Position numbers and translations under genes: made by a program
In this document: positions 16,287-27,200 of the stretch, piece after piece
How positions within the stretch are numbered: the first letter of the stretch is position 1
How the letters are laid out: each line of letters starts with the position of its first letter
NCBI RefSeq assembly: GCF_947503875.1
Contig: NZ_CANNFH010000003.1
Span: 310,001-374,000 of the forward strand
From: an uncultured Polaribacter sp.
GTDB taxonomy: Bacteria; Bacteroidota; Bacteroidia; Flavobacteriales; Flavobacteriaceae
DNA: 64,000 nt
Reading direction: 5' to 3'
The notes under the pieces: model-generated
The model's database searches: none
What the model was told of the DNA's origin: nothing
Seen by the model: the letters and a program-made list of their open reading frames with translations, nothing else

Positions 16287-19142
16287 CTACTTACTCAAAT
16301 ACATTTTTCTTCTAGCGTATAAATCGTAAAATTCATCATCTTTTAAGCTATCTATAAACAAGATACTTTCTCCTGTAGATTTCATTTCTGGCCCTAAACG
16401 TTTATCTACATTAGGAAACTTATTGAAAGAGAATACAGGTTGTTTAATTGCAAAACCATCTAGTTGTGGATTAAACTTAAAGTCTGTCACTTTTTTCTCT
16501 CCTAACATTACTTTTGTTGCGTAATTTACATACGGTTCTTTGTATGCTTTTGCAATAAAAGGTACTGTTCTAGATGCTCTTGGGTTTGCTTCAATTATAT
16601 AAACGGTATCATCTTTAATTGCAAATTGAATGTTTATTAAACCAACCGTTTTTAATTCTCTAGCAATGGTATGTGTATGATCTTTAATTTGTTGCATTAC
16701 AAATTCACCCAAATTAAAAGCAGGTAAAGTTGCATTAGAATCTCCAGAGTGAATTCCACATGGCTCTATATGCTCCATAATTCCAATAATGTATACATTT
16801 CCATCTGCATCGCAAATTGCATCTGCTTCTGCTTCTATTGCACCATCTAAATAATGGTCTAATAGTAATTTATTTCCTGGCATTCTGCCTAATAAATCTA
16901 CTACATGTTCTACTAATTCTTCTTTGTTGATTACAATTTTCATTCCTTGTCCTCCTAAAACGTAAGAAGGTCTTACTAAGATTGGGAAATTCAATTCATC
17001 TGCTAAAGTTAAAGCTTCGTCAGCCGTTTCTGCAATACCAAATTCTGGATAAGGAATGCTATTTTCCTTCAACATTGAAGAAAAACGCCCTCTATCTTCA
17101 GCAATATCTAAAGCTTCAAAAGAAGTACCAATAATTTTAATGCCGTATTTAGTTAACTTTTCTGCTAATTTTAATGCAGTTTGTCCTCCTAATTGTACAA
17201 TAACACCTTCTGGTTTTTCATGACGAATAATATCATAAATATGTTCCCAAAAAACAGGCTCAAAATATAATTTGTCTGCCGTATCAAAATCTGTAGAAAC
17301 TGTTTCTGGATTACAGTTAATCATAATCGTTTCATAACCACATTCTGCAGCAGCTAAAACGCCATGCACACAACAATAATCAAATTCTATACCTTGCCCA
17401 ATTCTGTTTGGTCCAGAACCTAGTACTATAATTTTCTTTTTATCGGTAACAATACTTTCATTTGCAATGGTAATTTCTCCGCTTGCAGATTCAATTTCAT
17501 TCTCAAAAGTAGAGTAATAATAAGGTGTTTTTGCTGTAAATTCTGCAGCACAAGTATCTACCAATTTAAATACACGTTGTATTTTAAACTTCTCTCTTTT
17601 GGTATACACTTCAGATTCTAAACAATCTAGCATATGTGCTATTTGTCTGTCACCATAACCTTTTTGTTTTGCTTCTAATAACAAATCTCTTTCTATAGTA
17701 TCTATAGAATAAGTCGCTATTTCTTTTTGCAATTGAAACAACTCTTCATATTGCTTTAAGTACCACATGTCTATTTTAGTGATATCATAAATTTTGCTCA
17801 ATGGAATTCCCATTGCAATGGCATCATAAATAGCAAAAACTCTATCCCAACTTGCGTTGGTTAATTTTTCTATAATTTGGTTGTAATCTGTATATCCTTT
17901 TCCGTCTGCCCCTAAACCATTACGTTTAATTTCTAAAGACTGCGTAGCTTTATGCAATGCTTCTTGAAAACAACGTCCAATTCCCATTACTTCACCAACA
18001 GCTTTCATTTGTAAACCTAAAGTTCTATCAGAACCTTCAAACTTATCAAAATTCCAACGTGGTATTTTTACAATTACATAATCTAAAGTTGGCTCAAATA
18101 AGGCAGATGTAGATTTTGTAATTCCGTTTTCTAATTCATCTAAAGAATACCCAATAGCCAATTTTGTAGCTACTTTTGCAATAGGGTAACCTGTTGCTTT
18201 ACTCGCTAAAGCGGAAGACCTAGATACTCTTGGATTAATTTCTATGGCAATAATATCTTCTTTTTCGTCTGGTGAAACTGCAAATTGTACGTTACAACCA
18301 CCTTCAAAATCTCCAATAGAACGCATCATATGTATTGCCATATCACGCATTTTTTGGTAAGTTTTGTCAGAAAGTGTCATTGCTGGAGCTACTGTTATAG
18401 AGTCTCCTGTATGAATTCCCATAGGATCCATATTTTCTATAGAACAGATAATTACAACATTATCATTTTTATCTCTTAACAATTCTAATTCGTATTCTTT
18501 CCAACCCATCATGGCTTTATCAATCATCACCTCGTGTATTGGTGATGCTTCTAAACCTCTTCTTAACAACTCGTCAAAATCTTCTGGATTGTATACAATT
18601 GATGCTCCTGCCCCACCTAAAGTGTAAGAAGAACGAATTACTAATGGAAAACCATATTCTTGCGCAATTTCTTTACCTTTTAAGAAAGAGGTTGCTGTGG
18701 CTTGTGGTGCCATTGGCACGCCAATCTTTAGCATTAACTCTCTAAATTGTTCTCTATCTTCTGTAACATTAATTGCATCAATATCAACACCAATTAACTT
18801 TACATCAAAATCTTTCCAAATACCTTTATCATCTGCTTCTATACAAAGATTTAACGCAGTTTGCCCACCCATTGTTGGTAAAACAGCATCAATTTGCGGA
18901 TGTTCTTTTAAAATCTGAATGATAGATTTTGTGGTTAAAGGCAACAAATACACATGATCTGCCATAGACGGATCTGTCATTATTGTTGCTGGATTAGAAT
19001 TGATTAAAATGGTTTCTATACCATCTTCTCTTAAAGATCGTAAAGATTGAGAGCCTGAATAATCAAATTCACAGGCTTGCCCAATAACAATTGGTCCAGA
19101 TCCTATAATTAGTATTGATTTTAAATCTTCTCTTTTTGGCAT
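16287..19142 (-). CDS. carB: Carbamoyl-phosphate synthase large subunit, short form
   Basis: 951 residues. It makes carbamoyl phosphate from bicarbonate, ATP and ammonia delivered by CarA, for pyrimidines and arginine. Two homologous ATP-grasp halves are seen: the first starts SILIIGSGPIVIGQACEFDY (residues about 8-400), the second KIIVLGSGPNRIGQGIEFDY (about 560-930), with the oligomerisation region between. The protein ends at DEFYDLYARRKMYLSK, right after the second ATP-grasp, so the C-terminal MGS-like allosteric domain (about 130 residues in E. coli, 1073 aa) is absent. This shorter form is usual in Flavobacteriia to my knowledge. carA is not adjacent. Confidence 0.96.
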   Translation of the reverse strand: MPKREDLKSILIIGSGPIVIGQACEFDYSGSQSLRSLREDGIETILINSNPATIMTDPSMADHVYLLPLTTKSIIQILKEHPQIDAVLPTMGGQTALNLCIEADDKGIWKDFDVKLIGVDIDAINVTEDREQFRELMLKIGVPMAPQATATSFLKGKEIAQEYGFPLVIRSSYTLGGAGASIVYNPEDFDELLRRGLEASPIHEVMIDKAMMGWKEYELELLRDKNDNVVIICSIENMDPMGIHTGDSITVAPAMTLSDKTYQKMRDMAIHMMRSIGDFEGGCNVQFAVSPDEKEDIIAIEINPRVSRSSALASKATGYPIAKVATKLAIGYSLDELENGITKSTSALFEPTLDYVIVKIPRWNFDKFEGSDRTLGLQMKAVGEVMGIGRCFQEALHKATQSLEIKRNGLGADGKGYTDYNQIIEKLTNASWDRVFAIYDAIAMGIPLSKIYDITKIDMWYLKQYEELFQLQKEIATYSIDTIERDLLLEAKQKGYGDRQIAHMLDCLESEVYTKREKFKIQRVFKLVDTCAAEFTAKTPYYYSTFENEIESASGEITIANESIVTDKKKIIVLGSGPNRIGQGIEFDYCCVHGVLAAAECGYETIMINCNPETVSTDFDTADKLYFEPVFWEHIYDIIRHEKPEGVIVQLGGQTALKLAEKLTKYGIKIIGTSFEALDIAEDRGRFSSMLKENSIPYPEFGIAETADEALTLADELNFPILVRPSYVLGGQGMKIVINKEELVEHVVDLLGRMPGNKLLLDHYLDGAIEAEADAICDADGNVYIIGIMEHIEPCGIHSGDSNATLPAFNLGEFVMQQIKDHTHTIARELKTVGLINIQFAIKDDTVYIIEANPRASRTVPFIAKAYKEPYVNYATKVMLGEKKVTDFKFNPQLDGFAIKQPVFSFNKFPNVDKRLGPEMKSTGESILFIDSLKDDEFYDLYARRKMYLSK

Positions 19143-19191
19143 GATAAATAGTTGTGTTATATGAGTTTGTAAAAATAATTATCTGTTAAGT

Positions 19192-19226
19192 ATAAAAAAA
19201 GGTGTTACTAAAAATAGTAACACCTT
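19192..19226 (-). terminator. Rho-independent terminator of rpmH
   Basis: Perfect 10-bp stem GGTGTTACTA / TAGTAACACC (19201-19224) with a 4-nt loop; on the minus strand it is followed by seven T (19194-19200 as A on the plus strand). It lies 29 bp past the rpmH stop. Confidence 0.88.
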
Positions 19227-19254
19227 AATTATTAACAAATTGTTAATCATTATA

Positions 19255-19416
19255 TTATCTTTTATGTCTAGATTCTGAAGACACAGAAATTTTCTTTCTT
19301 CCTTTAGCTCTTCTTCTAGCTAAAACTTTTCTTCCATTTGCAGAAGCCATTCTTTCTCTGAAACCATGTTTGTTTCTTCTCTTTCTTTTAGATGGCTGGT
19401 AAGTTCTTTTCGGCAT
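19255..19416 (-). CDS. rpmH: 50S ribosomal protein L34
   Basis: 53 codons, too short for most ORF lists. Translation of the minus strand gives [20 protein letters not shown], then [20 protein letters not shown], ending [13 protein letters not shown]. This is L34, with the invariant KRTYQPS and HGFRERM motifs and extreme basic content; it is a small protein of the large ribosomal subunit. It has its own consensus promoter at 19486-19516 and a perfect terminator. The dnaA/rnpA neighbourhood seen next to rpmH in many bacteria is not present. Confidence 0.97.
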   Translation of the reverse strand: MPKRTYQPSKRKRRNKHGFRERMASANGRKVLARRRAKGRKKISVSSESRHKR

Positions 19417-19485
19417 TATATGTATTTTTAAATGTCTTCTTTAATTATTTTAATGCGTGTGCATTATGCTCTTTAAAAGCGTGTG

Positions 19486-19516
19486 CAAATATACAACTGT
19501 TTTTATTTTAGACAAA
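19486..19516 (-). promoter_or_regulatory. Promoter of rpmH
   Basis: On the minus strand TTTG (19516-19513), 19 bp, TATATTTG (19493-19486): an exact Bacteroidetes housekeeping promoter, with about 70 bp of leader before the rpmH ATG. Confidence 0.85.
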
Positions 19517-19544
19517 CACTATTTAAAAAAAAATGAAATTATTT

Positions 19545-20192
19545 TTAGTTTATTTTTTTAAGTAGTCTTTTCATTGCTTTTTTACCCAATGTTACAGCGC
19601 TTTTATAGATGGGAATACTTTCTAATTCTTCAATCCCAAACTCGTCTACCTCTGGAAATGCAGTTTGTGAATCTCCTACACTTGCTGTACAGCTCATCTC
19701 TAAAACCACCTCATTATTTTGTAAATCTATAATTTTAATTGTTGCTATGGCTCCAGATAATGCAGAAAAAAGCCGAACTTTATTTTTCTGACTCAAGCTT
19801 TCTTTATTTAAAAGCTCTAGATATTCAATTTTAGATAAAATTAAAAAATCTAAATTTGTTGCTTCTTTTAAAAAAGTCAAATCTTGTTTACTAACTTTAT
19901 AAGGAATATCAAACGGTAAAACATATTTACCTCTATTATCTTTTAAATCCTTTTTAATAATTAAATTTTGATTTAGTCTTTTTTTAAAATAACCAACTAC
20001 CTCTGGCATATTTTTAGACCTTAATCCCTTATCTGTATATTCTTTTGTAGCATTTAAAATGTAAGTACTATTTGCATTAATTCCTTTATTTATGGCAAGA
20101 TTGTCATAACTGTAATTTGGAAAATTATAAGAAAATCTGTTGCAAGAAGTTAGTAATACAATCAAAAAAATGCTCAAAAGTCTAAAAATCAT
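19545..20192 (-). CDS. Hypothetical lipoprotein
   Basis: 215 residues. A clear lipoprotein signal, MIFRLLSIFLIVLLTSC, with the lipid-acceptor cysteine at position 17. I do not recognise the mature domain. It is lysine-rich, with a mixed alpha/beta pattern: TYILNATKEYTDKGLRSKNM, a central LDFLILSKIEYLELLNKE, and a strand-like IKIIDLQNNEVVLEMSC that recalls periplasmic proteins of the TolB-N/CsgG-like fold, but this is weak. It stands alone between rpmH and pyrG and is divergent from pyrG. Confidence 0.7.
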   Translation of the reverse strand: MIFRLLSIFLIVLLTSCNRFSYNFPNYSYDNLAINKGINANSTYILNATKEYTDKGLRSKNMPEVVGYFKKRLNQNLIIKKDLKDNRGKYVLPFDIPYKVSKQDLTFLKEATNLDFLILSKIEYLELLNKESLSQKNKVRLFSALSGAIATIKIIDLQNNEVVLEMSCTASVGDSQTAFPEVDEFGIEELESIPIYKSAVTLGKKAMKRLLKKIN

Positions 20193-20341
20193 ATTTAAAA
20201 AGTAAAAATGGCTACTAAAACATCAGTTTTTGAAAGTTAAATTCATAAATATCATCAAAGTTAGTAGATACCTTGTTATCCAATTCATTTTTATCAAATG
20301 TAAACAAACAAAACATTATAAAATCTTTTCTAACTTTTTTA

Positions 20342-20372
20342 TTTGACAGAATTTTTAGAGTTAGTACTTTTG
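20342..20372 (+). promoter_or_regulatory. Promoter of pyrG
   Basis: TTTG (20342-20345), 19 bp, TACTTTTG (20365-20372), 18 bp before the pyrG ATG. The -33 box contains the TTG that could be mistaken for a start codon of a longer pyrG frame. Confidence 0.85.
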
Positions 20373-20390
20373 CGCAAACCTAAAAACACC

Positions 20391-22007
20391 ATGAGTAATA
20401 CTAAATACGTTTTTGTAACAGGAGGCGTAACATCTTCACTAGGAAAAGGAATTATTGCAGCATCTTTAGCAAAACTTTTACAAGAAAGAGGTTTTTCTGT
20501 TACCATACAAAAACTAGATCCTTACATTAATATAGATCCAGGAACCTTAAACCCTTATGAGCATGGTGAATGTTATGTTACAGATGATGGTGCAGAAACC
20601 GATCTAGACTTAGGGCATTATGAGCGTTATTTAAACATACCCACTTCTCAAGCCAATAATGTTACCACAGGTAGAATTTATCAATCTGTAATTAACAAAG
20701 AGCGTAAAGGAGAGTTTTTAGGAAAAACGGTACAAGTAATTCCGCATATTACAGACGAAATTAAACGTAGAATTCAGCTTCTAGGTGAAACAGGAGATTA
20801 CGATATTGTAATTACAGAAATTGGTGGAACTGTTGGTGATATTGAGTCTTTACCTTATGTAGAATCTGTAAGACAATTGCTTTGGGAGAAAGGTGAAGAA
20901 AACGCTATTGTTATTCACTTAACTTTAGTACCTTATTTAGCGGCTGCTGGCGAGTTAAAAACAAAACCTACACAACACTCTGTAAAAATGCTAATGCAAA
21001 GTGGTGTTAGTCCAGATATTTTGGTTTGTAGAACAGAACATGATATTTCTGACGATATTAAACGTAAACTAGCTTTATTTTGTAATGTTAAAAAAGAAGA
21101 CGTTATACAATCTATAGATGCAGAAACTATATACGACGTGCCTAATTTAATGTTAGCAGAAGGATTAGACAGGGTAGTTTTAAAGAAATTAGAACTAGAA
21201 TCTACCAAAGAACCCGAATTAAAATTTTGGAATCAATTTATACAAAAACATAAAAACCCAGTTTCTGAAGTAGAAATTGCCTTAATTGGTAAATACGTAG
21301 AGTTACACGATTCTTACAAATCTATTACAGAGGCATTTATACACGCAGGTTCTTCTAATGAAACCAAAGTGAACGTACGTTGGGTGCATTCTGAAGGTTT
21401 AACTCCTAAAAACTTCGAAAAAAAATTACAAGGTGTGCATGGTATTTTAGTAGCACCAGGTTTTGGAGATAGAGGTATTGAAGGAAAAATTAGAGCCGTA
21501 AAATATGCTAGAGAAAATAACATTCCGTTTTTTGGTATATGTTTAGGTATGCAAATGGCAGTAATTGAATTTGCTAGAAATGTGCTTCAATTAGAGAATG
21601 CAAGTTCTACAGAAATGAACAAGAGCACCAAACACCCAGTAATCAACTTAATGGAAAGCCAAGAAAAGGTTACTGAAAAAGGGGGTACAATGCGTTTAGG
21701 TGCTTGGGATTGTGAGTTAAACACAAAATCTAAAGTATACAAAGCCTATAATTCTGAATTGATAAGCGAGCGTCACAGACACCGTTTTGAATTTAATAAC
21801 GACTATTTAGCCCAAATAGAAAGTGCAGGTATGAAAGCTGCTGGTACCAACCCAAAAACAGGCTTGGTAGAAGTGGTAGAAATACCAGAACATCCTTGGT
21901 TTGTTGGTGTGCAGTATCATCCAGAATATAAAAGCACGGTATTAAAACCACATCCTTTGTTTGTAGATTTTATTAAAGCTTCTTTAAAATATTCTAAAAC
22001 TTTATAA
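20391..22007 (+). CDS. pyrG: CTP synthase
   Basis: 538 residues from the ATG at 20391; the longer frame from TTG at 20343 begins inside the promoter and is rejected. It converts UTP to CTP with ATP and glutamine. The N-terminal amidoligase domain starts [20 protein letters not shown] with the P-loop-like [10 protein letters not shown]. The C-terminal class I glutamine amidotransferase domain has the nucleophile in [11 protein letters not shown] and the His/Glu pair in [10 protein letters not shown]. Full length. yidC follows about 170 bp downstream with its own candidate promoter. Confidence 0.97.
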   Translation: MSNTKYVFVTGGVTSSLGKGIIAASLAKLLQERGFSVTIQKLDPYINIDPGTLNPYEHGECYVTDDGAETDLDLGHYERYLNIPTSQANNVTTGRIYQSVINKERKGEFLGKTVQVIPHITDEIKRRIQLLGETGDYDIVITEIGGTVGDIESLPYVESVRQLLWEKGEENAIVIHLTLVPYLAAAGELKTKPTQHSVKMLMQSGVSPDILVCRTEHDISDDIKRKLALFCNVKKEDVIQSIDAETIYDVPNLMLAEGLDRVVLKKLELESTKEPELKFWNQFIQKHKNPVSEVEIALIGKYVELHDSYKSITEAFIHAGSSNETKVNVRWVHSEGLTPKNFEKKLQGVHGILVAPGFGDRGIEGKIRAVKYARENNIPFFGICLGMQMAVIEFARNVLQLENASSTEMNKSTKHPVINLMESQEKVTEKGGTMRLGAWDCELNTKSKVYKAYNSELISERHRHRFEFNNDYLAQIESAGMKAAGTNPKTGLVEVVEIPEHPWFVGVQYHPEYKSTVLKPHPLFVDFIKASLKYSKTL

Positions 22008-22109
22008 TTTAAAGGTGCTCTTAGTCTAACTTTTTAGGTACACTATTTGAACTCTATAATGTAATAGTAACAACAACAGCTAAATCAACAAAAAACAATA
22101 GGTTTTTAC

Positions 22110-22117
22110 TAAGTTTG
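22110..22117 (+). promoter_or_regulatory. Putative -7 promoter element for yidC
   Basis: TAAGTTTG fits TAnnTTTG, 58 bp before the yidC ATG. No -33 match at the right spacing. Confidence 0.4.
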
Positions 22118-22175
22118 TCGGTTTTTACTTCAAAAAAGAAGTATTTAATGACAAAATGACAATTTAAAATAACAC

Positions 22176-24059
22176 ATGGAACAAAAAAAATTCGATTTAA
22201 ATTCCTTTATAGGAATGATTCTTTTAGGAGGAATCATTTTTTGGTGGATGAGTACAAACAAACCAGAAGAAACATTAGAAGAAACTACCACAACAGAACA
22301 AACTGTTGCACCTGCAAATAACAACAACACTACACCAAATACAGTAGTAAATGAAACTGCTTTTGCAAACGATTCTATAAAACAAGTTGCACTACAAAAT
22401 AAGTTGGGCGCATTTGCTCAAAGTGCAATTACTGCAGCTGAAGGTGTTTCTGTTTTAGAAAACGAGGTTTTAAAATTAACGGTAAGTAATAAAGGTGGAC
22501 AAATTACAGAGGCTTTAATTAAAAATTACAAAACCTACGATTCTTTACCGCTAAAACTAATTAAAAACAATAACGCTTCCTTTAATATTAATTTTGGTAC
22601 CACAGACAACCGTATTTTAAATACAAAAGATTTATACTTTACCCCAACTGTTACCAAAAACGGAGAAAACACTGTAGTTTCTTTAAAATTAATGGTTTCT
22701 GAATCTCAATTTTTAGAATATCGTTATGAAATGAAACCTAATAATTATATGGTAGATTTTGCCATAAGGTCTCAAGGTTTAAGCAATGTAATTAACGCCT
22801 CTAACCCAATAAATTTAGATTGGTCTTTAAATGGTTACAGAAACGAGAAAAGTTTAAAGACAGAAAATACTATGTATACAGAACTTTACTATAAAACTGA
22901 AGGTGAAGTTGAGTATTTTAAAGCTGATAGTGAAATTGTAAATGATTTAGATTGGGTAGCTTACAAGCAACATTTTTTTACCTCTAATTTATTATCTGAA
23001 AAACCACTTAATAACGCAACAGTTACAGCAACAGATTTAGTTGTAAACGAAGAAATAGATACTACTTTTACAAAGAAATTCGAATTAAAAACTCCTTTAG
23101 AATTGGCTAACGGAGAGTTAAATTACAGCATGAAATGGTTTTACGGCCCAAGTGATTATAACTTATTAAGCGGAGACCAATTTGCGGGAACAGACTTAGA
23201 TCAAATGGCAGATTTAGGCTGGGGAATTTTTGGTTTTTTAAACAGAACCATTTTTTACCCTGTTTTTAATTTCTTAAAAGGCTTTTTATCTAACTATGGA
23301 TTAATTATTATTTTAATGACCATTGTGGTTCGTTTAATAATGTCTCCTTTAGTATATAAATCTTATTTATCTAGTGCTAAAATGAAGGTTATTAGACCAG
23401 AATTAACTGCATTAAATGAAAAATATCCTGGTAAAGAAAACGCTATGAAGCGTCAGCAAGAAACCATGGCAATACAGCGTAAAGCAGGTGTTAGCATGTT
23501 ATCTGGCTGTATACCTGCCTTGTTACAAATGCCAGTTTTCTTTGCATTATTTAAGTTTTTTCCAACAAACTTAGCGTTAAGACAAGAAAGCTTTTTGTGG
23601 GCTCCAGATTTATCTTCTTACGATACTATTTTTAAACTTCCTTTTTCAATTCCGTTTTACGGAGATCATGTGAGTTTATTTCCAATATTAGCGTCTGTTG
23701 CCATTTTCTTTTACATGAAAATGAACCAAAGTCAGCAAGCAAATATGCAAGCACCAGCGCAAGAAGGTATGCCAGATATGAGTAAAATGATGAAGTATAT
23801 GATTTACTTCTCTCCTATTATGATGTTATTCTTCTTTAACAATTATGCCAGTTCTTTAAGTTTATATTACTTTATTTCTAACTTATTAACCATAGCAATT
23901 ATGTTAGTAATTAAGAATTTTGTAATTGATGAAGACAAAATTCATGCACAAATAGAGGAAAATAAGAAGCGTCCAGAAAAGAAAAAGTCTAAATTTAGAC
24001 AAAGAATAGACGATGCTATGAAACAAGCTCAAGAGCAACAAGCAAAACAAAAAAGGTAA
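22176..24059 (+). CDS. yidC: Membrane protein insertase YidC
   Basis: 627 residues. It inserts and folds inner-membrane proteins, alone or with SecYEG. An N-terminal membrane helix (FIGMILLGGIIFWWM) is followed by a low-complexity Glu/Thr/Asn linker, the large periplasmic beta-sandwich domain (residues about 80-340), then the conserved 60KD_IMP core: NYGLIIILMTIVVRLIMSPL with the essential hydrophilic-groove arginine (VVRLIM), MKVIRPELTALNEKYPG, and SGCIPALLQMPVFFALFKFF. The basic Gln/Lys-rich tail (residues about 590-627) is typical for Bacteroidota YidC and may contact the ribosome. Confidence 0.96.
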   Translation: MEQKKFDLNSFIGMILLGGIIFWWMSTNKPEETLEETTTTEQTVAPANNNNTTPNTVVNETAFANDSIKQVALQNKLGAFAQSAITAAEGVSVLENEVLKLTVSNKGGQITEALIKNYKTYDSLPLKLIKNNNASFNINFGTTDNRILNTKDLYFTPTVTKNGENTVVSLKLMVSESQFLEYRYEMKPNNYMVDFAIRSQGLSNVINASNPINLDWSLNGYRNEKSLKTENTMYTELYYKTEGEVEYFKADSEIVNDLDWVAYKQHFFTSNLLSEKPLNNATVTATDLVVNEEIDTTFTKKFELKTPLELANGELNYSMKWFYGPSDYNLLSGDQFAGTDLDQMADLGWGIFGFLNRTIFYPVFNFLKGFLSNYGLIIILMTIVVRLIMSPLVYKSYLSSAKMKVIRPELTALNEKYPGKENAMKRQQETMAIQRKAGVSMLSGCIPALLQMPVFFALFKFFPTNLALRQESFLWAPDLSSYDTIFKLPFSIPFYGDHVSLFPILASVAIFFYMKMNQSQQANMQAPAQEGMPDMSKMMKYMIYFSPIMMLFFFNNYASSLSLYYFISNLLTIAIMLVIKNFVIDEDKIHAQIEENKKRPEKKKSKFRQRIDDAMKQAQEQQAKQKR

Positions 24060-24080
24060 ACTTAAGACCTCATTATTAAT

Positions 24081-24121
24081 AAAAAAAGTGTTCATATTTT
24101 AAAAATATGAACACTTTTTTT
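24081..24121. terminator. Rho-independent terminator after yidC
   Basis: Long stem: AAAAAAAGTGTTCATATTTT (24081-24100) pairs with the following AAAAATATGAACACTTTTTT, ending in seven T. Confidence 0.9.
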
Positions 24122-24193
24122 ATGCATTTTTATTAAATATCAATAAAAATGCATACTTTTACCTTGATTAATAGAGTGAGAACTCTCTTTTTT

Positions 24194-24227
24194 TGACCCC
24201 TAAATAATTACTTTATGACCCCTAAAT
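24194..24227 (+). repeat. 12-bp direct repeat straddling a start codon
   Basis: TGACCCCTAAAT occurs at 24194-24205 and again at 24216-24227, 22 bp apart. The second copy overlaps the start codon of the large T9SS protein (ATG at 24215) and encodes its residues 2-5. Confidence 0.8.
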
Positions 24228-27200
24228 CTAAAAGTAAATGGTTTCTGCCATTTATAATGCTATTCGCATTTGTAAGCAGCTATGCGCAAACCTGCTTAAA
24301 TTACAATGAAAATCCTGGTACAACAATAGATGCTACTCCTGGTGGCGCTGCTACTTACACAGTTGATATTAATGTTCCCAATAGTTTTACATTATCAGAT
24401 GTAAATATTACTTTTAATATTTCACATACATGGAACGAAGATCTAGATATTATGCTAAGGTCGCCATCGGGTACAGAAGTAGAACTATCTACAGATAATG
24501 GAGGCAATGGTAATAATTATAACGTTACTTTAGATGATGCGTCTAACAACAATTTGCCCACAAATAATACAACAATAAATGGTACTTATAGACCTGAAGG
24601 TAGTTTAGCTGATTTTAACAACGAAGATTCTGCTGGAACTTGGACATTAATTGTAACAGATGATACCAACCAAGATGGAGGAACCATTAACAATATCACA
24701 TTACAATTATGTGGATTTCCTGTTACAAACACTACTAGCTTTGAAACAGGATTAAATGGCTGGAACCAAGGTTTTGGTGATATTTTTGATTGGACAAGAA
24801 GACAAACAAACACACCTTCTGGAAATACTGGCCCTTCTAATGGTGGTTCAGATGGTGCTTGGTTTATGTATATTGAGGCAAGTAATCCAAGAATCACCGG
24901 TGACAATGCTTTTTTGCAAAGAAGTTTTAATTTTACTAACCAATCTAATTCATCAATAACTTTCGACTATCATATGTATAGTAATAGAAACAATTCAATG
25001 GGAACATTAAATTTATTAGTTAGTACGGATGGTGGAAATTCTTTTAATAATGTATTTAGTAGAAGCTTAAATCAAGGTAATAACTGGCTAAATGCAAATA
25101 TAGATTTATCTATTTATGACGGCCAAAGCGTAGTTATAAAATTTGAAGGTATTGTTGGTGGTGGTACATCTTGGAGCTCAGATGTTGCTATAGACAATAT
25201 AATTGTTAGTGGACTTGAAAGTAACAGTACCAAAATACCTATTACAGTAACAGCAGACCCTATATCTAAAGCTATTGGCGAAACAGACCCAGCATTAACA
25301 TATACCATAACTAGTGGAAGTTTAGAAAGTGGTGATGTCTTGGATGGCAGTTTAACTAGAGAACCTGGAGAAATTTTAGGTGTTTATAATATTCTTAGAG
25401 GTACATTATTCAATTCTAAATACAACATCACTTTTAATTCTAACTTGTTTAGTATAATTTCTAGAGATACTGATGGAGATGGATTTAGCGATAGTGTAGA
25501 TATAGACGATGATAATGATGGAATTTTAGATTTAGTAGAAAACTGTGTAATACCTGGAGCTGCAGAACCAGCTGCTGATAGTATTGTTTTTGGCACAGAC
25601 AACTTTAAAATTTATGCTATTGGAAACAATAGTAATAGTGGACTAGGTTTTCAAGAATCTGGTTTTGAAAAAGCGGCTTTTACAAAAGGATTAACATTAA
25701 ATAGACTTAATGGAAACTCAGATTTTAGTTCTTTACCTGGTGCGCCTGGTACCAATGGTACAGCTGCAACTACAACCGGAACATGGACTAATGGTACATT
25801 AGATTTTGAAACTACAGCTGCCAACCCAACAACCAGAAGAAACCAATTTAGGAGCACAACAGGTAATGAGTTTAGATCTGGTACAACAGGTGACGCCATC
25901 TATATAAAACCTTCTATTAATTTAGTGCAAGGAGAAGATTATACAGTTAATATTGGATTTACAGATCCAGTGTCTGCTTTTAATTTTGATTTATTAGATA
26001 TTTTTGACACCTTTCAAGATAGTTCTAATTTAATTGTAACCTACGAAATTTATGCAGATAATGTTCTTATAGCGTACTTTGAAAGCAACTTTATTGGTAA
26101 TGACACCACAACTGTTTTAAGTATTTTTGATGGAAATGGAGTAGCCCAAGGCAACATGGTAGTTGGTAATAATATAGAGACCTCTATTGGATTTATTACA
26201 GAAAATCCAGTATCGGAAGTATCTATTGTACACAAAATTACAGCAGGCTCTGTAACCAATAGTAGAGCAGATTTGCATGGTTTAGACAATTTTGTGTGGA
26301 GCATACCTCCTATTAAGTGTAGAGCAGACGATGTTGATTTTGATGGAGATGGCATTCCAAACGATTTAGATTTAGATTCAGATAATGATGGGATACCCGA
26401 TAATATTGAAGCACAATCTACTATAAATTATGTAACACCTAATTACATCTATACAGCAAATGGTTTAGACACAGCCTATGGAGCTGGTATAACTCCAGTA
26501 AATACAGACAATTCTGGAAATGACGACTATGTAGATTTAGATGCTGATGATGATTTAATTTTTGACACGCTAGAAGCCGGCTTTACAATAGATACAAGTG
26601 ATAACGGAAAAACCAATGGAAACGTAGGCGATAATGGATTAGATAATACTTTATACACCTTAGATAATTACGAAGATGTAAATGCAAATATAGAAAACCC
26701 CACAACTTTACCTGATTTAGATAATGATGCCCTTACAGTAGGAGATGTAGATTATAGAGATACCCATGTTTCTGGTATACCTGCAATTACACAAATACTA
26801 TTAGAAGGCAGCAATAGAGTTATTGAAATAACCAATATTGATAATAACCATAGTATTCTAGCGAATACAATAGATATTTCAATATTTAGAGAAGCACGAG
26901 CCAATTTGTTAGGTGTAACACCAAATAATAATTTTGTAATTCCGCAAGAATTAGCGCCAGGAGAATCTTTTACAATTGTAAATAATGCAAGTTCTATTGC
27001 AGGAACTGTAGAAAATAATATTACTAATTTAGTTGGTGCAGATGACGTTTTAATTTTATCACACCCAGAAAGTAATGTTAACGGAGTTGACGATTGGAAA
27101 AACAGATATGAAACTATAATAAATTTAGCAAGTGACAAAGCTTATGTAAAAAGCGATTTAGTTACCTCTACTCTAAGAAATTTTTCTGTATCTGATTGGA

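Noticed and set aside
20343..20390. N-terminal extension of pyrG from TTG
   Set aside because: The codon lies in the -33 promoter box; ATG at 20391 gives the conserved CTP synthase start.
24586..26355. Several open frames on the minus strand opposite the T9SS protein
   Set aside because: They are shadows: low complexity, no family resemblance, and they lie fully inside a clear coding gene.
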